Numbered from the stretch's first letter, positions 29,411 through 38,677 are shown. The stretch is 64,000 nucleotides of DNA from CAIWHR01 sp039931775 (GCA_039931775.1 JBDTRG010000083.1:1-64000); one strand, 5' to 3'. A program made the numbers and translations. The notes: generated by a model not told the origin, from the letters alone.

Positions 29411-31630
29411 GTGTCGAACTCACCCGCCGCCCCTGCCAAAACGCCGCCCGACGAGGCGAGGCGCCGCGCTGGCGCCGACGATCGACGGCGAGGCAACGCC
29501 GCGATTCGCGTTGATTCGCCGGCAGCGCGCGTCCGGGAGATCAGCGGGTCGATCGGCCGTGTCGCGTCGATTGTCGCCCGGCTCGTGCTGGCCGCTGTTT
29601 TGGGTGCACCTTGGGGCGTCTCGGCCCAGGACCTCGGCACGCGGGCGCTGGAAATCGAGACCTACATCAACGCGTTCCCCAAGCGCTCCGTCCCCGAGCT
29701 TTCTGCGCTCGCCGCCAAGTTGGATACCGCTTCGCCGCACGAGCGGCGATTCGTCTACGCCCTCTACGGGCAATCGCTGGTCGCCGCCGGGAGGAATGCC
29801 GACGCGGTGGCGCTTGCGGAACGCCTGGAGCGCGACGCGACGCCGCGCGCCGACAAGCCGCTCCTCGCCACCGCCCGGCTCGTGCGCGGCGCCATCGAAT
29901 CGCTGTCCGGCGATTACGCGAGGGCGAACGCGCTCGCGAAGGAAGCACGTTCGCTCGCCGACGGCTCGTCCGATCCGTACCTCGCCTACTGGTCGGCGAT
30001 GATGATCGGAGTCACGGCCCGCGGCCGCGGGCAGGTCGAGGAATCGCTGGCAAATCTGCAGGGCGCGCTGACGGCGGCGGAGAGCGCCGGCAGTGCCTAT
30101 CGGCAATCGCAGGCCCACTACCAGCTCTCGCAACTCTACCTGTCGATGAAGCAGCCGGGCAACGCACTCGAGGCGAGCCGGCGGGCCTACAGCTTCGCCG
30201 AGGTCGCAGCGAGCCCCTACGGCATGGCGAAGGCGCGCATGTCGGAGTCGGCGGCGTACGAGCTTCTGAACGATCCCGAGCGGGAACTTGCGGCGATGCG
30301 GGATGCGCTCGCGATCGCGCGCAAGGCGCAGTCCAAGGTTGCGGAGAGCCTCGCCCTCATCAACCTGGCCGACATCCAGCTGCGGCGCCGGCACTACAAC
30401 GAGGCGCTCCTGCACTCGCGCCGATCGCTCGAACTCGCCCGGGAGTACGACGACGTCGGACTGATGGCGACCAGCCGGGCCAACATGGGCTTCGCGCTGT
30501 TCGGTCTCGGCAGGGCCACCGAAGGCAAACGCCTCGCCGACGAGGCCCTCGCCGACTACGAGCTCACCGGCGCGACGGCGGAGATCGCGTCGCTGCTCGG
30601 CGAGTACAGCGTGTACCTGGAACGCTCCGGCGACTACAAGGGTGCGCTGGCGCTGTACCACCGGGAACGCAAGCTCTACGACGAGATCGCCGCCGCCGTG
30701 CACCAGAAGGCCGTGCTCGAATTGCAGGAAAAGTACGAGTCGGACAAGCGGCGCCGCGAGATCGAATTGCTCAACCAGCAGAATGGGCTCAACTCGGCGG
30801 AACTCGAAAATCGCCAGTTGCGCGAGCGTATCTGGTGGTTGCTTGCGATCGCCTTTGCCTTGTCGTCTCTGGTGATCGCGGTGTTCTACCGCAAGCTTCG
30901 CGTCACCAATGGCCTGCTGGCGCAGAAGAACCACGAACTCAATTTTCGCAGCAGTCGCGATCCGTTGACCGCGTTGTACAACCGGCGCTATTTCCAGGAC
31001 TTCATGCGCGACGAGCACCCTCGCCCCGAGCGGCGGTGCGTCGGCGAAGGCGACGCGACGATCCACGCGCTGCTCTTGATCGACATCGACCTCTTCAAGC
31101 AGACCAACGACCGATATGGACACGCCGCCGGCGACGCGGTCCTCGTGGCCGTCGCCCGCCGCCTGCGCGAGACGCTGCGCGAAACGGACATGATCGTGCG
31201 ATGGGGGGGCGAGGAGTTCCTGGTCTTCGTTCCGGCGACGAGCGCCGCAAAACTCGACGACATCGCCGCGAGGATCATGCACGCCATCGCGTCGGAGCCG
31301 ATCGAGTACCAGCGCAACCTCATCCGCGTTACCGCATCGATCGGCTACGCGCCGATGCCGCTTCCGCCGGAAAACGTGAGCCTTTCGTGGGAGCGCGCGG
31401 TCAGCCTAATCGACATGGCGCTCTACATGGCGAAGCTCCATGGCCGCAATTGCGCCTACGGGATCCGCGGGCTGCGCCGGAGCGACGACGAAGCGCTGGC
31501 GGCGATCGAACGCGATCTCGAGAAGGCGTGGGAGGACGGCATGGTCGACCTACACCTGCTGCCCGGACCGGACATCGACGCGTACACGGCCTCGGATTCG
31601 GCCAGAATCGCCGCCCACGCCGCCGCCTGA
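29411..31630 (+). CDS. TPR-sensor diguanylate cyclase (GGDEF domain)
   Basis: A 739-residue predicted membrane-anchored diguanylate cyclase. An N-terminal hydrophobic segment (about 50-72, ending GVSAQ) acts as signal or anchor. A tetratricopeptide-like helical region (about 95-440) is presumably periplasmic, followed by a short coiled coil, a membrane helix (WWLLAIAFALSSLVIAVFY, about 476-494) and a GGDEF domain. The active motif is GGEEF (599-603) and the inhibitory site is R590-E-T-D593, so feedback-regulated c-di-GMP synthesis is expected. The GTG start is uncertain because no good ribosome-binding site is visible and upstream residues are low-complexity. The ligand sensed is unknown. Confidence 0.88.
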   Translation: MSNSPAAPAKTPPDEARRRAGADDRRRGNAAIRVDSPAARVREISGSIGRVASIVARLVLAAVLGAPWGVSAQDLGTRALEIETYINAFPKRSVPELSALAAKLDTASPHERRFVYALYGQSLVAAGRNADAVALAERLERDATPRADKPLLATARLVRGAIESLSGDYARANALAKEARSLADGSSDPYLAYWSAMMIGVTARGRGQVEESLANLQGALTAAESAGSAYRQSQAHYQLSQLYLSMKQPGNALEASRRAYSFAEVAASPYGMAKARMSESAAYELLNDPERELAAMRDALAIARKAQSKVAESLALINLADIQLRRRHYNEALLHSRRSLELAREYDDVGLMATSRANMGFALFGLGRATEGKRLADEALADYELTGATAEIASLLGEYSVYLERSGDYKGALALYHRERKLYDEIAAAVHQKAVLELQEKYESDKRRREIELLNQQNGLNSAELENRQLRERIWWLLAIAFALSSLVIAVFYRKLRVTNGLLAQKNHELNFRSSRDPLTALYNRRYFQDFMRDEHPRPERRCVGEGDATIHALLLIDIDLFKQTNDRYGHAAGDAVLVAVARRLRETLRETDMIVRWGGEEFLVFVPATSAAKLDDIAARIMHAIASEPIEYQRNLIRVTASIGYAPMPLPPENVSLSWERAVSLIDMALYMAKLHGRNCAYGIRGLRRSDDEALAAIERDLEKAWEDGMVDLHLLPGPDIDAYTASDSARIAAHAAA

Positions 31631-31745
31631 TCGGGATGTCGGCGGACGGCTTCGTCACAGCGCCGGCGGACTCCAGAGCGCCGCGACAACCGTGCGCCAA
31701 TGGACCGGGAGTGCGGGGTCCCGTGCGCCGGTATCGGTCCGCGCG

Positions 31746-31754
31746 CATGCTAAA
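31746..31754 (+). promoter_or_regulatory. Extended -10 promoter for argF
   Basis: TGCTAAAAT (TGn plus TAAAAT) sits 50 bases before the argF start, within an otherwise GC-rich gap. No -35 element matches well, as is common for extended -10 promoters. Confidence 0.45.
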
Positions 31755-31803
31755 ATTTTGATTCGACAAACTCCTCGCGCACGCATCTCCGTGCCCGCCC
31801 GCG

Positions 31804-32733
31804 ATGTCCGCTGCACCGCCCAAGCACTTTCTGCAGGTCAGCGATTTCTCGATCGAGGAGTACGAGTACCTCGTCGCCCGCACGCGCTGGATCAAGGAGC
31901 GCTTCAAGCGCTACGAGATCTACCAGCCGCTGCGCGACCGCACGCTCGCGATGGTGTTCGAAAAGGCCTCGACGCGTACCCGCGTATCGTTCGAAGCCGG
32001 CATGAATCAGCTGGGCGGCATCGCGATCAATCTCAACCGCGGCGACACGCATCTGTCCCGTGGCGAGCCGATCGAAGACGTCGCGCGCGTCATCTCGCGG
32101 ATGGTCGACGTCGTGATGATCCGGACCTTCGAACAGTCGATCATCGAGCGCTTCGCAGCGCACTCGCGTGTGCCGGTCATCAACGGCCTCACCAACGAAT
32201 ACCATCCGTGCCAGGTCCTCGCCGACATCTACACGTACATCGAGCACCGCGGCTCGATACGCGGGAGGACCGTCGCGTGGATCGGTGATTCGAACAACGT
32301 CTGCAGCACCTGGTTGCAGGCTGCGGCGATCTTCGATTTCGCCGTCCACGTGTCGACACCGCCGGGCTACGAGATGACGTCCGCGCGCGCAGGCCTTGCC
32401 GGGGACGGTCATTTCGAGGCGTTCGCCGACCCGATGGATGCGTGCCTCGACGCCGACCTCGTGACGACCGACGTGTGGACGAGTATGGGCTTCGAGGCGG
32501 AGAACGCGTCGCGAGCGCGCGACTTCGCGCAATGGCGCGTCGATGCGGCGATGATGCAGCGGGCCAAGCCCGACGCGCTCTTCATGCACTGCCTGCCGGC
32601 GCATCGCGGCGAGGAGGTTACCGCCGAGGTGATCGACGGTCCGCAAAGCGTCGTGTGGGACGAGGCGGAAAACCGGCTGCACGCGCAGAAGGCGCTGCTG
32701 GAGTTTCTCGTCTGCGGCCGAATCGCGGCGTGA
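31804..32733 (+). CDS. argF: Ornithine carbamoyltransferase ArgF
   Basis: This enzyme makes citrulline from ornithine and carbamoyl phosphate. The 309-residue protein has the carbamoyl-phosphate loop EKASTRTRVSFEAGMN (about 55-70), the ornithine-side VINGLTNEYHPCQ (the usual D of LTDxxHPCQ is N here), and the HCLPAHRGEEV loop (residues about 262-272) with the catalytic cysteine. It is full length. The N for D change is common in betaproteobacterial homologues as far as I recall, but I cannot check it. With carAB and argG it gives three steps of arginine synthesis in the window. Confidence 0.95.
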   Translation: MSAAPPKHFLQVSDFSIEEYEYLVARTRWIKERFKRYEIYQPLRDRTLAMVFEKASTRTRVSFEAGMNQLGGIAINLNRGDTHLSRGEPIEDVARVISRMVDVVMIRTFEQSIIERFAAHSRVPVINGLTNEYHPCQVLADIYTYIEHRGSIRGRTVAWIGDSNNVCSTWLQAAAIFDFAVHVSTPPGYEMTSARAGLAGDGHFEAFADPMDACLDADLVTTDVWTSMGFEAENASRARDFAQWRVDAAMMQRAKPDALFMHCLPAHRGEEVTAEVIDGPQSVVWDEAENRLHAQKALLEFLVCGRIAA

Positions 32734-32789
32734 CGCGCGAGATCGAACCCCATTGACCGGCCGTTCCCGCACATCAACCAGGGACCCTC

Positions 32790-33155
32790 ATGATCGACCA
32801 CACGGGCGTCACCGTTTCCAGCACCGCCAAGAGCAAGGCGTTCTACCGTGCGGCGCTGGCGCCGCTCGGCTACGGCATGCTGATGGACGGGGACGGCTAC
32901 GCAGGATTCGGCGTGGCGCCGAAACCCGATTTCTGGATCGGCGAGGGAACGCCGAACACGCCACCGATCCATGTGGCGTTCCGCGCCGAATCGCGCGGGG
33001 AGGTCGACGCCTTCTACAAGGCCGCGATGGCCGCCGGCGGCCGCGACAACGGTCCGCCTGGACCGCGTCCTCAGTACCATCCCGATTACTACGGGGCGTT
33101 CGTGCTCGATCCGGATGGACACAACATCGAAGCGGTCTGCCATACCGCGCCATGA
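32790..33155 (+). CDS. VOC (glyoxalase/bleomycin-resistance fold) family protein
   Basis: A 121-residue single-domain protein of the vicinal oxygen chelate superfamily. It opens with the typical MIDHTGVTVSSTAKSKAFYR and ends YYGAFVLDPDGHNIEAVCH, with H4 and E116-type metal positions visible. Members include dioxygenases, glyoxalases and drug-binding proteins; the substrate cannot be predicted. The stop overlaps the start of the following receptor gene as ATGA, so the two are co-translated. Confidence 0.85.
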   Translation: MIDHTGVTVSSTAKSKAFYRAALAPLGYGMLMDGDGYAGFGVAPKPDFWIGEGTPNTPPIHVAFRAESRGEVDAFYKAAMAAGGRDNGPPGPRPQYHPDYYGAFVLDPDGHNIEAVCHTAP

Positions 33156-34123
33156 TGCTTCGCTCGCTCACCGGGATCCTCGTCGCCGCCGCGGCGTTCT
33201 GCGCGGCCGCCCCGGCCTGCGGCGAACCCTGGCCCGAAAAGCCAGTGCGTTTCGTCGTTGCCGCACCAGCCGGCAGCTCGCTCGATGCGCTGGCCCGCGT
33301 GATCGGCGAACGCCTGAGGGATCGCCTGGGTCAGCCGATCGTGGTCGACAACAAGCCGGCGGCGGGAGGGACCCTCGCCACCGCCGAGGTTGCGAAGGCC
33401 GCGCCGGACGGCTACACGATGCTGCTGGGATTCAACGGACCGCTCGCGTTCGCCCCGATGCTCGCCAGGCTTCCTTACGATGTGGCGAAGGACCTCGCCC
33501 CGGTGATCATTACGTCGAGCCAGCCGAACGTGCTCGCCGTCTATGCCGAGCTCGGCGCGCGAAACGTGCCTGAGCTGGTCGCTCTGGCCAAGGCGCATCC
33601 CGGCAAGTTTGCCTTTGCCTCCGTCGGCAACGGGAGCTCGTCGCACCTCAACATGGAACTCTTCAAATCGGCTGCCGGGTTCGATGCGCTGCACGTGCCG
33701 TTCAACGGCTCACCGCCGGCGGTCACGGCAACGGTCCAGGGCGAGACCCAGATGATGTTCGCGGTGATGCAACCGCTGCAACCGCAAATCCGGGCGGGAA
33801 AGCTGCGCGCGCTTGCCGTCACCAGTGCCAGGCGCTTCCCGCTCCTTCCCGAACTACCGACGATCGCCGAAGCCGGGTACCCCGGATTCGAGGCGCTCGC
33901 ATGGAACGGCGTGCTGGTGCCCGCCGGCACCCCGAAAAACGTCGTCGCGCGCCTCAATCGCGAAATCAATGCGGTTCTCGCGATGCCTGCCGTCGTGGCG
34001 AAGATGCACGCGGCCGGGTTCGACCTGATCGGCGGAACGCCCGAAGATTTCGGCAACCTGATCGCCCGCGAAACCATCACCTGGGCGCCGGTGATTCGCA
34101 AACTCGGCCTCAGGATCGATTGA
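33152..34123 (+). CDS. Tripartite tricarboxylate transporter (Bug-family) periplasmic substrate-binding protein
   Basis: A 323-residue periplasmic receptor with an N-terminal signal peptide (LTGILVAAAAFCAAAPACG). The Bug signature WPEKPVRFVVAAPAGSSLDALAR and VVDNKPAAGGTLATAEVA follow, and later HVPFNGSPPAVTATV and TIAEAGYPGF. Such proteins bind carboxylates or amino acids for TctAB-type permeases. They are often orphan genes in betaproteobacteria, and no membrane component lies nearby. It is coupled to the VOC gene and sits between argF and argG, but relation to arginine metabolism is unsupported. A cysteine in the signal region does not form a convincing lipobox. Confidence 0.9.
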   Translation: MMLRSLTGILVAAAAFCAAAPACGEPWPEKPVRFVVAAPAGSSLDALARVIGERLRDRLGQPIVVDNKPAAGGTLATAEVAKAAPDGYTMLLGFNGPLAFAPMLARLPYDVAKDLAPVIITSSQPNVLAVYAELGARNVPELVALAKAHPGKFAFASVGNGSSSHLNMELFKSAAGFDALHVPFNGSPPAVTATVQGETQMMFAVMQPLQPQIRAGKLRALAVTSARRFPLLPELPTIAEAGYPGFEALAWNGVLVPAGTPKNVVARLNREINAVLAMPAVVAKMHAAGFDLIGGTPEDFGNLIARETITWAPVIRKLGLRID

Positions 34124-34218
34124 GCGAATTGCCGGGAAGCCTTCGCGCGGCTCGAACTTCGCGTAGCAACCCGACCCGTACCCGCCGTCCCCAACCCGAT
34201 TCGACAACCCGGAAAATC

Positions 34219-35454
34219 ATGTCCGACATCAAGAAAGTAGTCCTCGCCTATTCGGGCGGTCTCGATACCTCGGTAATCCTGAAGTGGCTGCAGGACACGT
34301 ACCGCTGCGAAGTTGTCACCTTTACCGCCGACATCGGACAGGGCGAGGAGGTCGAGCCGGCGCGGCTGAAGGCGCTAAAACTCGGCATCCGCAAGAAGAA
34401 CATCTACATCGAGGATCTGCGGGAGGAGTTCGTCCGCGATTTCGTCTTCCCGATGTTCCGGGCCAACACGGTCTACGAGGGCGAGTACCTGCTCGGCACG
34501 TCGATCGCGCGACCGCTGATCGCCAAGCGGCTGGTCGAAATCGCGCGGGAAACGAACGCGGATGCGGTGTCGCATGGTGCGACCGGCAAGGGCAACGACC
34601 AGGTTCGCTTCGAGCTCGGCGCGTACGCGCTCGAACCCAACATCAAGGTGATCGCGCCGTGGCGCGAATGGGATCTCCTCTCGCGCGAGAAGCTGCTCGC
34701 CTACGCCGACAAGCATGGCATCCCCGTCGATTTCAAGAAGCGGCGCAAGGGCGGCGCGCCCTATTCGATGGACGCGAACCTGCTGCATATCAGCTACGAG
34801 GGCGGCATCCTCGAAGATCCCGACTACGCGCCGGAAGAGTCGATGTGGCGAATCACGGTGTCGCCGGAGAAGGCGCCGTCGAAACCGCAGGTCATCGAGC
34901 TCGAGTACAGGCACGGCGACATCGTCGCCGTCGACGGGCGCAAGCTCACCCCGGCCGCGGTGCTTTCGAAGTTGAACGAGTTGGGCGGCCGGCACGGCAT
35001 CGGCCGCCTCGACATGGTCGAGAATCGGTACGTCGGCATGAAATCGCGGGGCTGCTACGAATCCCCGGGCGGCACGATCATGCTGAAAGGTCACCGGGCG
35101 ATGGAATCGATCACGCTCGATCGCGAAGTGCTGGCGCTGAAGGACGACCTGATGCCGCGCTACGCCCGGATGATCTACAACGGTTACTGGTTCAGTCCCG
35201 AGCGCAAGCTTCTGCAGGGCCTGATCGACGCCTCGCAGGCGCGGGTCAACGGCAAGGTGCGCCTGAAGCTCTACAAGGGGACGATCATGTGCGTCGGCAG
35301 GCGGTCCAGGTCGGATTCGCTGTTCGATCCGGCGATCTCGACGTTCGAGGACGACGCCGGCGCCTACGATCAGAAGGATGCCGCCGGCTTCATCAAGCTC
35401 AATGCGCTGCGCCTGCGGATCGCGGCCAACCTCGCGGGACGCAAGGCGCGATAG
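34219..35454 (+). CDS. argG: Argininosuccinate synthase ArgG
   Basis: ArgG joins citrulline and aspartate with ATP. The 411-residue protein shows the ATP loop AYSGGLDTSVILKWL (9-23) and the second signature GATGKGNDQVRFELG (about 118-132). Also present are the citrulline-binding SMDANLLHISYEGG and the C-terminal YNGYWFSPE. It is the short (about 400-residue) class. It follows the receptor gene after 95 bases and precedes kynU by eight bases. Confidence 0.96.
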   Translation: MSDIKKVVLAYSGGLDTSVILKWLQDTYRCEVVTFTADIGQGEEVEPARLKALKLGIRKKNIYIEDLREEFVRDFVFPMFRANTVYEGEYLLGTSIARPLIAKRLVEIARETNADAVSHGATGKGNDQVRFELGAYALEPNIKVIAPWREWDLLSREKLLAYADKHGIPVDFKKRRKGGAPYSMDANLLHISYEGGILEDPDYAPEESMWRITVSPEKAPSKPQVIELEYRHGDIVAVDGRKLTPAAVLSKLNELGGRHGIGRLDMVENRYVGMKSRGCYESPGGTIMLKGHRAMESITLDREVLALKDDLMPRYARMIYNGYWFSPERKLLQGLIDASQARVNGKVRLKLYKGTIMCVGRRSRSDSLFDPAISTFEDDAGAYDQKDAAGFIKLNALRLRIAANLAGRKAR

Positions 35455-35462
35455 GAGCGGCG

Positions 35463-36707
35463 ATGGCCGAGCCGATCGGGCGACGGGAATGCATCGCGCT
35501 GGATGACGCCGATGGGCTTCGCGCCTTGCGAGACCGCTTCGTCATTCCTGACGGCGTAACCTACCTCGACGGCAACTCGCTGGGCGCGTTGCCGCGCCAT
35601 GTGCCGGAGCGCCTCAAACGGGTCATCGAGGACGAATGGGGGCGCGGTCTCATCCGTTCGTGGAACGACGCCGGGTGGATCGGCGCGGCGCGGCGCACGG
35701 GCGCGCGGATCGCGGCCCTGATCGGCGCCGACGCCGATGAAGTGACGGTCGCCGACTCGACGTCGGTCAATCTCTTCAAGCTTCTGGTGGCGGCGATGCG
35801 CGCAAATCCTGGCCGCAACGTCCTGTTGACGCAGCATGGAAACTTCCCGACGGACCTCTACGTCGCGCAGGGCGTCGCCGAGCTCGTCGGCGCGCAGTTG
35901 CGCCATGCCGGGCTCGATCCGGCTTCCGTGCTTGATGCGCTCGACGATCGCGTCGCCGTGCTGGCACTCACGCACGTCGACTTTCGCAGCGGCCGAATCC
36001 TGCCGATGCGCGAGATCACCGCCGCCGCGCACGCGGCCGGCGCGCTGACGCTATGGGACCTGAGCCATAGCGCAGGCGCCCTCCATCTCGACCTCGGAGC
36101 TGCGAGTGCCGACCTGGCCGTCGGTTGCGGCTACAAGTATCTGAATGGCGGCCCGGGAGCGCCGGCCTATTCGTTCGTCGCCCGCCGCCTGCAGCAGGCA
36201 TTGAGGCAGCCGCTCACCGGATGGCTCGGACACGCGGACCCGTTCGCCTTCTGCGAAGGCTATGCGCCCGCGCCAGGCATCGATCGGATGCAATGCGGCA
36301 CGCCGCCGATGTTGTCGCTGCTCGCGCTCGAATCGGCGCTCGACGTCTTCGACGGCGTCGACATCGCCGCGCTGCGCGCCAAGAGCGTCGCCTTGTCGGA
36401 ACTCTTCATCCGGCTCGCCGATACGACGCTCGAAGCGCACGGCTTCGAGCTCCTCTCGCCCCGCGACGCCCCGATTCGCGGCAGCCAGGTCTCGCTCACG
36501 CATCCGCAGGGCTACGCCATCATGCAGGCGCTGATCGGGCGCGGCATCATCGGCGACTTTCGCGCACCGGACATCCTGCGCTTCGGGTTGGCGCCGCTCT
36601 ACGTGCGATTCGTCGACGTGTTCGACACGGTCGAGGCGATCGGTTCGATCATGCGCGGCGGCGAATGGAACCGGCCGCAGCACCTTTCGCGCAAGCCCGT
36701 GACCTGA
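35463..36707 (+). CDS. kynU: Kynureninase
   Basis: This PLP enzyme cleaves kynurenine to anthranilate and alanine in tryptophan breakdown. The 414-residue aminotransferase-fold protein contains TYLDGNSLGALPRHVPERL, the cofactor region DLSHSAGALHLDLGAASADLAVGCGYKYLNGGPGAPA (split here by motif: the Schiff-base lysine is in GCGYKYLNGG), and the C-terminal RFGLAPLYVRFVDVFD. Neighbouring kynA/kynB genes are absent. The eight-base gap after argG implies co-transcription; the pairing is probably incidental. Confidence 0.93.
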   Translation: MAEPIGRRECIALDDADGLRALRDRFVIPDGVTYLDGNSLGALPRHVPERLKRVIEDEWGRGLIRSWNDAGWIGAARRTGARIAALIGADADEVTVADSTSVNLFKLLVAAMRANPGRNVLLTQHGNFPTDLYVAQGVAELVGAQLRHAGLDPASVLDALDDRVAVLALTHVDFRSGRILPMREITAAAHAAGALTLWDLSHSAGALHLDLGAASADLAVGCGYKYLNGGPGAPAYSFVARRLQQALRQPLTGWLGHADPFAFCEGYAPAPGIDRMQCGTPPMLSLLALESALDVFDGVDIAALRAKSVALSELFIRLADTTLEAHGFELLSPRDAPIRGSQVSLTHPQGYAIMQALIGRGIIGDFRAPDILRFGLAPLYVRFVDVFDTVEAIGSIMRGGEWNRPQHLSRKPVT

Positions 36708-36751
36708 GCGGTCGCGCGCCGCGCCGAGCTGCGTCTGTTGGCCGACCCCCG

Positions 36752-37636
36752 ATGCCCGAACTCCCCGACCTCACGGTCTACCGCGACGCATTGGCGGCGC
36801 GCGTGCGCTCGCAACGGCTGGAACGGGTCAGGATAGCGAATCCGTTCCTATTGCGCACGGCAGTCCCGCCGATCGGCGACGCCGAAGGACGGCCCGTTGT
36901 CGACGTGCGCCGGCTCGGCAAGCGGATCGTCATGGCGCTCGAGGACGACCTGTACCTCGTGATCCACCTGATGATCGCCGGGCGTTTGCGCTGGCTCGTT
37001 CGCGGCGCAAAGCCGCCGGGCCGGATGACCCTCGCTGTTTTCGAGTTTGCGAACGGCGTTCTGGCGTTCACCGAGGCGGGAACCCAGCGTCGTGCGTCGC
37101 TGCACTGCGTGCGCGGGTTGGCCGCGCTCGCCGCGTTCGACGCGGGCGGTCTCGAGGTCCTGGACGCCGGCCTCGCGGATTTCGCCACGCGCCTCACGGG
37201 CGAAAACCACACGCTGAAGCGCGCGCTGACCGACCCACGCCTCTATAGCGGCATCGGCAACGCCTATTCCGACGAGATCCTGCACCGCGCCCGCCTCTCG
37301 CCGATCGCCCTGACGCGAAAGCTTTCCGACGACGAGATTTCGCGGCTCTTCAATGCGACGCGTACGGTCCTCGGCGAATGGATCGAACGGCTCCGCGTGC
37401 AGGCCGGCGGCGAATTTCCCGAGAAGGTCACCGCCTTTCGCCCCGAGATGACCGTGCACGGCCGATTCGGCAAGCCCTGTCCCGCCTGCGGCGCGCCGGT
37501 GCAGCGAATCGTCTACGCCGAGAACGAATGCAACTACTGTGCGCGCTGCCAGAATGGCGGCGTCATCCTCGCCGACCGGGCCCTGTCCCGGCTATTGCAC
37601 AAGAGCTGGCCCCGGTCGATCGACGAACCGGGATGA
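36752..37636 (+). CDS. Fpg/Nei-family DNA glycosylase
   Basis: A 294-residue base-excision repair glycosylase/AP lyase. It begins MPELPDLTVYRDAL, giving catalytic P2 and E3 after Met removal, with conserved GKRIVMALEDDLYLVIHLM and the helix-two-turn-helix region around LYSGIGNAYSDEIL. The C-terminal zinc finger is CPACG...CNYCARCQNGG. The PELPD start (where MutM has PELPE) and divergent middle suggest an Fpg-like subfamily distinct from classical MutM, so I give no symbol. It follows kynU by 44 bases on the same strand. Confidence 0.9.
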   Translation: MPELPDLTVYRDALAARVRSQRLERVRIANPFLLRTAVPPIGDAEGRPVVDVRRLGKRIVMALEDDLYLVIHLMIAGRLRWLVRGAKPPGRMTLAVFEFANGVLAFTEAGTQRRASLHCVRGLAALAAFDAGGLEVLDAGLADFATRLTGENHTLKRALTDPRLYSGIGNAYSDEILHRARLSPIALTRKLSDDEISRLFNATRTVLGEWIERLRVQAGGEFPEKVTAFRPEMTVHGRFGKPCPACGAPVQRIVYAENECNYCARCQNGGVILADRALSRLLHKSWPRSIDEPG

Positions 37637-37646
37637 ACGATCTTGG

Positions 37647-37913
37647 CTAGGACGCGCCTTTCTTCCCTGCGCCCGCAATGCTCTTCTTCGCGTCTTGCCT
37701 GCCAAGCTCCTCCTTGGTCAGCTTGACCTTTTTCACTTTTTCCGTCGGAACCTTTTCTTTCTTTACTCGTTCCTTTTTCACCTTTTCCTTCTTCACGGCC
37801 GGTCCCGCCAAGGCCTGCTTCGCCAGCCGTTTGGCCTCTTTGGCCGCACCGTCGAGAAGTTTCCTGGTTTTTTGGTGTTGCCGTCTGGCTTTGAGCATTG
37901 ACGCGTGACTCAT
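37647..37913 (-). CDS. Small lysine-rich protein of unknown function
   Basis: An 88-residue, strongly basic protein: MSHASMLKARRQHQKTRKLL, an Ala/Lys helix, then a repetitive tail KKEKVKKERVKKEKV and EKVKKVKLTKEELG. No known domain is recognised. The start at 37913 has a G-rich GGGGGG seven bases upstream; a longer frame from 37982 is possible. Codon choice (many AAA/AAG and GTG/GTA runs) gives a locally AT-richer tract than neighbouring genes. The composition suggests nucleic-acid binding, but that is inference. It ends 10 bases from the stop of the convergent glycosylase gene. Confidence 0.6.
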   Translation of the reverse strand: MSHASMLKARRQHQKTRKLLDGAAKEAKRLAKQALAGPAVKKEKVKKERVKKEKVPTEKVKKVKLTKEELGRQDAKKSIAGAGKKGAS

Positions 37914-38086
37914 CTTGACCCCCCGAGTGGACGAAACATCGAATTCGACTTTAGTGTGAACTGCTTTTGCGTTCTTGGCCAACCGACCGCGCCACTCTCA
38001 AACTCAGGGCGCCCGCGGAGGTCGATTCCGCGCCGTGCCGGTTGCCTGTAGACTTGGCCCCCCACCGATCCAAGCAGAGTCCCACC

Positions 38087-38572
38087 ATGCCCTCGTTCGA
38101 CATCGTCTCCGAAGTGAACCAGGTCGAAGTCCGAAACGCGCTCGACCAGACCAACAAGGAAGTGTCGACGCGATTCGACTTCAAGGGATCCGACGCGCGA
38201 GTCGAGCACACCGACAAGACGCTGACGATCTTCGCCGACGACGACTTCAAGCTGAAGCAGGTCACCGACATCCTGACCGGCAAGCTGACGAAGCGCGGTG
38301 TGGACATCCGTTCGCTCAAGTACGGCGACGTCGAGAAGATCTCCGGCAACAAGGTGAAACAGGTGGTGACGATACGCATCGGTATCGAGCAGGAGCTGTC
38401 GAAGAAGATCGTCAAGCTGATCAAGGACAGCAAGTCGAAGGTGCAGGCGTCGATCCAGGGCGACGCGGTGCGCGTCTCCGGCGCAAAACGCGACGACCTG
38501 CAAGGCGCCATCGCGCTCATCAAGAAGTCGATCACGGACTTCCCGGTCCAGTTCGGCAACTTCCGCGACTGA
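38087..38572 (+). CDS. yajQ: YajQ-family nucleotide-binding protein
   Basis: A 161-residue protein of the YajQ/UPF0234 family. Sequence is highly typical: MPSFDIVSEVNQVEVRNALDQ, RFDFKGSDARVE, and KKIVKLIKDSKSKVQASIQG, ending in FPVQFGNFRD. Xanthomonas and Pseudomonas members bind c-di-GMP and influence a LysR regulator; other members bind tRNA or nucleotides. The start is chosen at the conserved MPSFD. A long hairpin follows its stop. The TPR-GGDEF protein upstream is a possible c-di-GMP source, but a link is speculative. Confidence 0.93.
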   Translation: MPSFDIVSEVNQVEVRNALDQTNKEVSTRFDFKGSDARVEHTDKTLTIFADDDFKLKQVTDILTGKLTKRGVDIRSLKYGDVEKISGNKVKQVVTIRIGIEQELSKKIVKLIKDSKSKVQASIQGDAVRVSGAKRDDLQGAIALIKKSITDFPVQFGNFRD

Positions 38573-38599
38573 GGTCTGCGCGCCACGCTTCGAGCGTGC

Positions 38600-38677
38600 G
38601 AAGCGCGAGGCGGGGGAGCGCACGGCGGGCGCATCAATCATCCTAAGCCCGCGGGGCGCTCCCCCGCCTCGCGCTTC
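38600..38677. terminator. Bidirectional hairpin between yajQ and the DUF3501 gene
   Basis: Arms 38600-38621 and 38656-38677 are perfect 22-base inverted repeats (GAAGCGCGAGGCGGGGGAGC...) around a 34-base loop, placed between convergent stops. It is likely a shared terminator or transcript barrier, although neither side carries a U-run. Confidence 0.6.
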
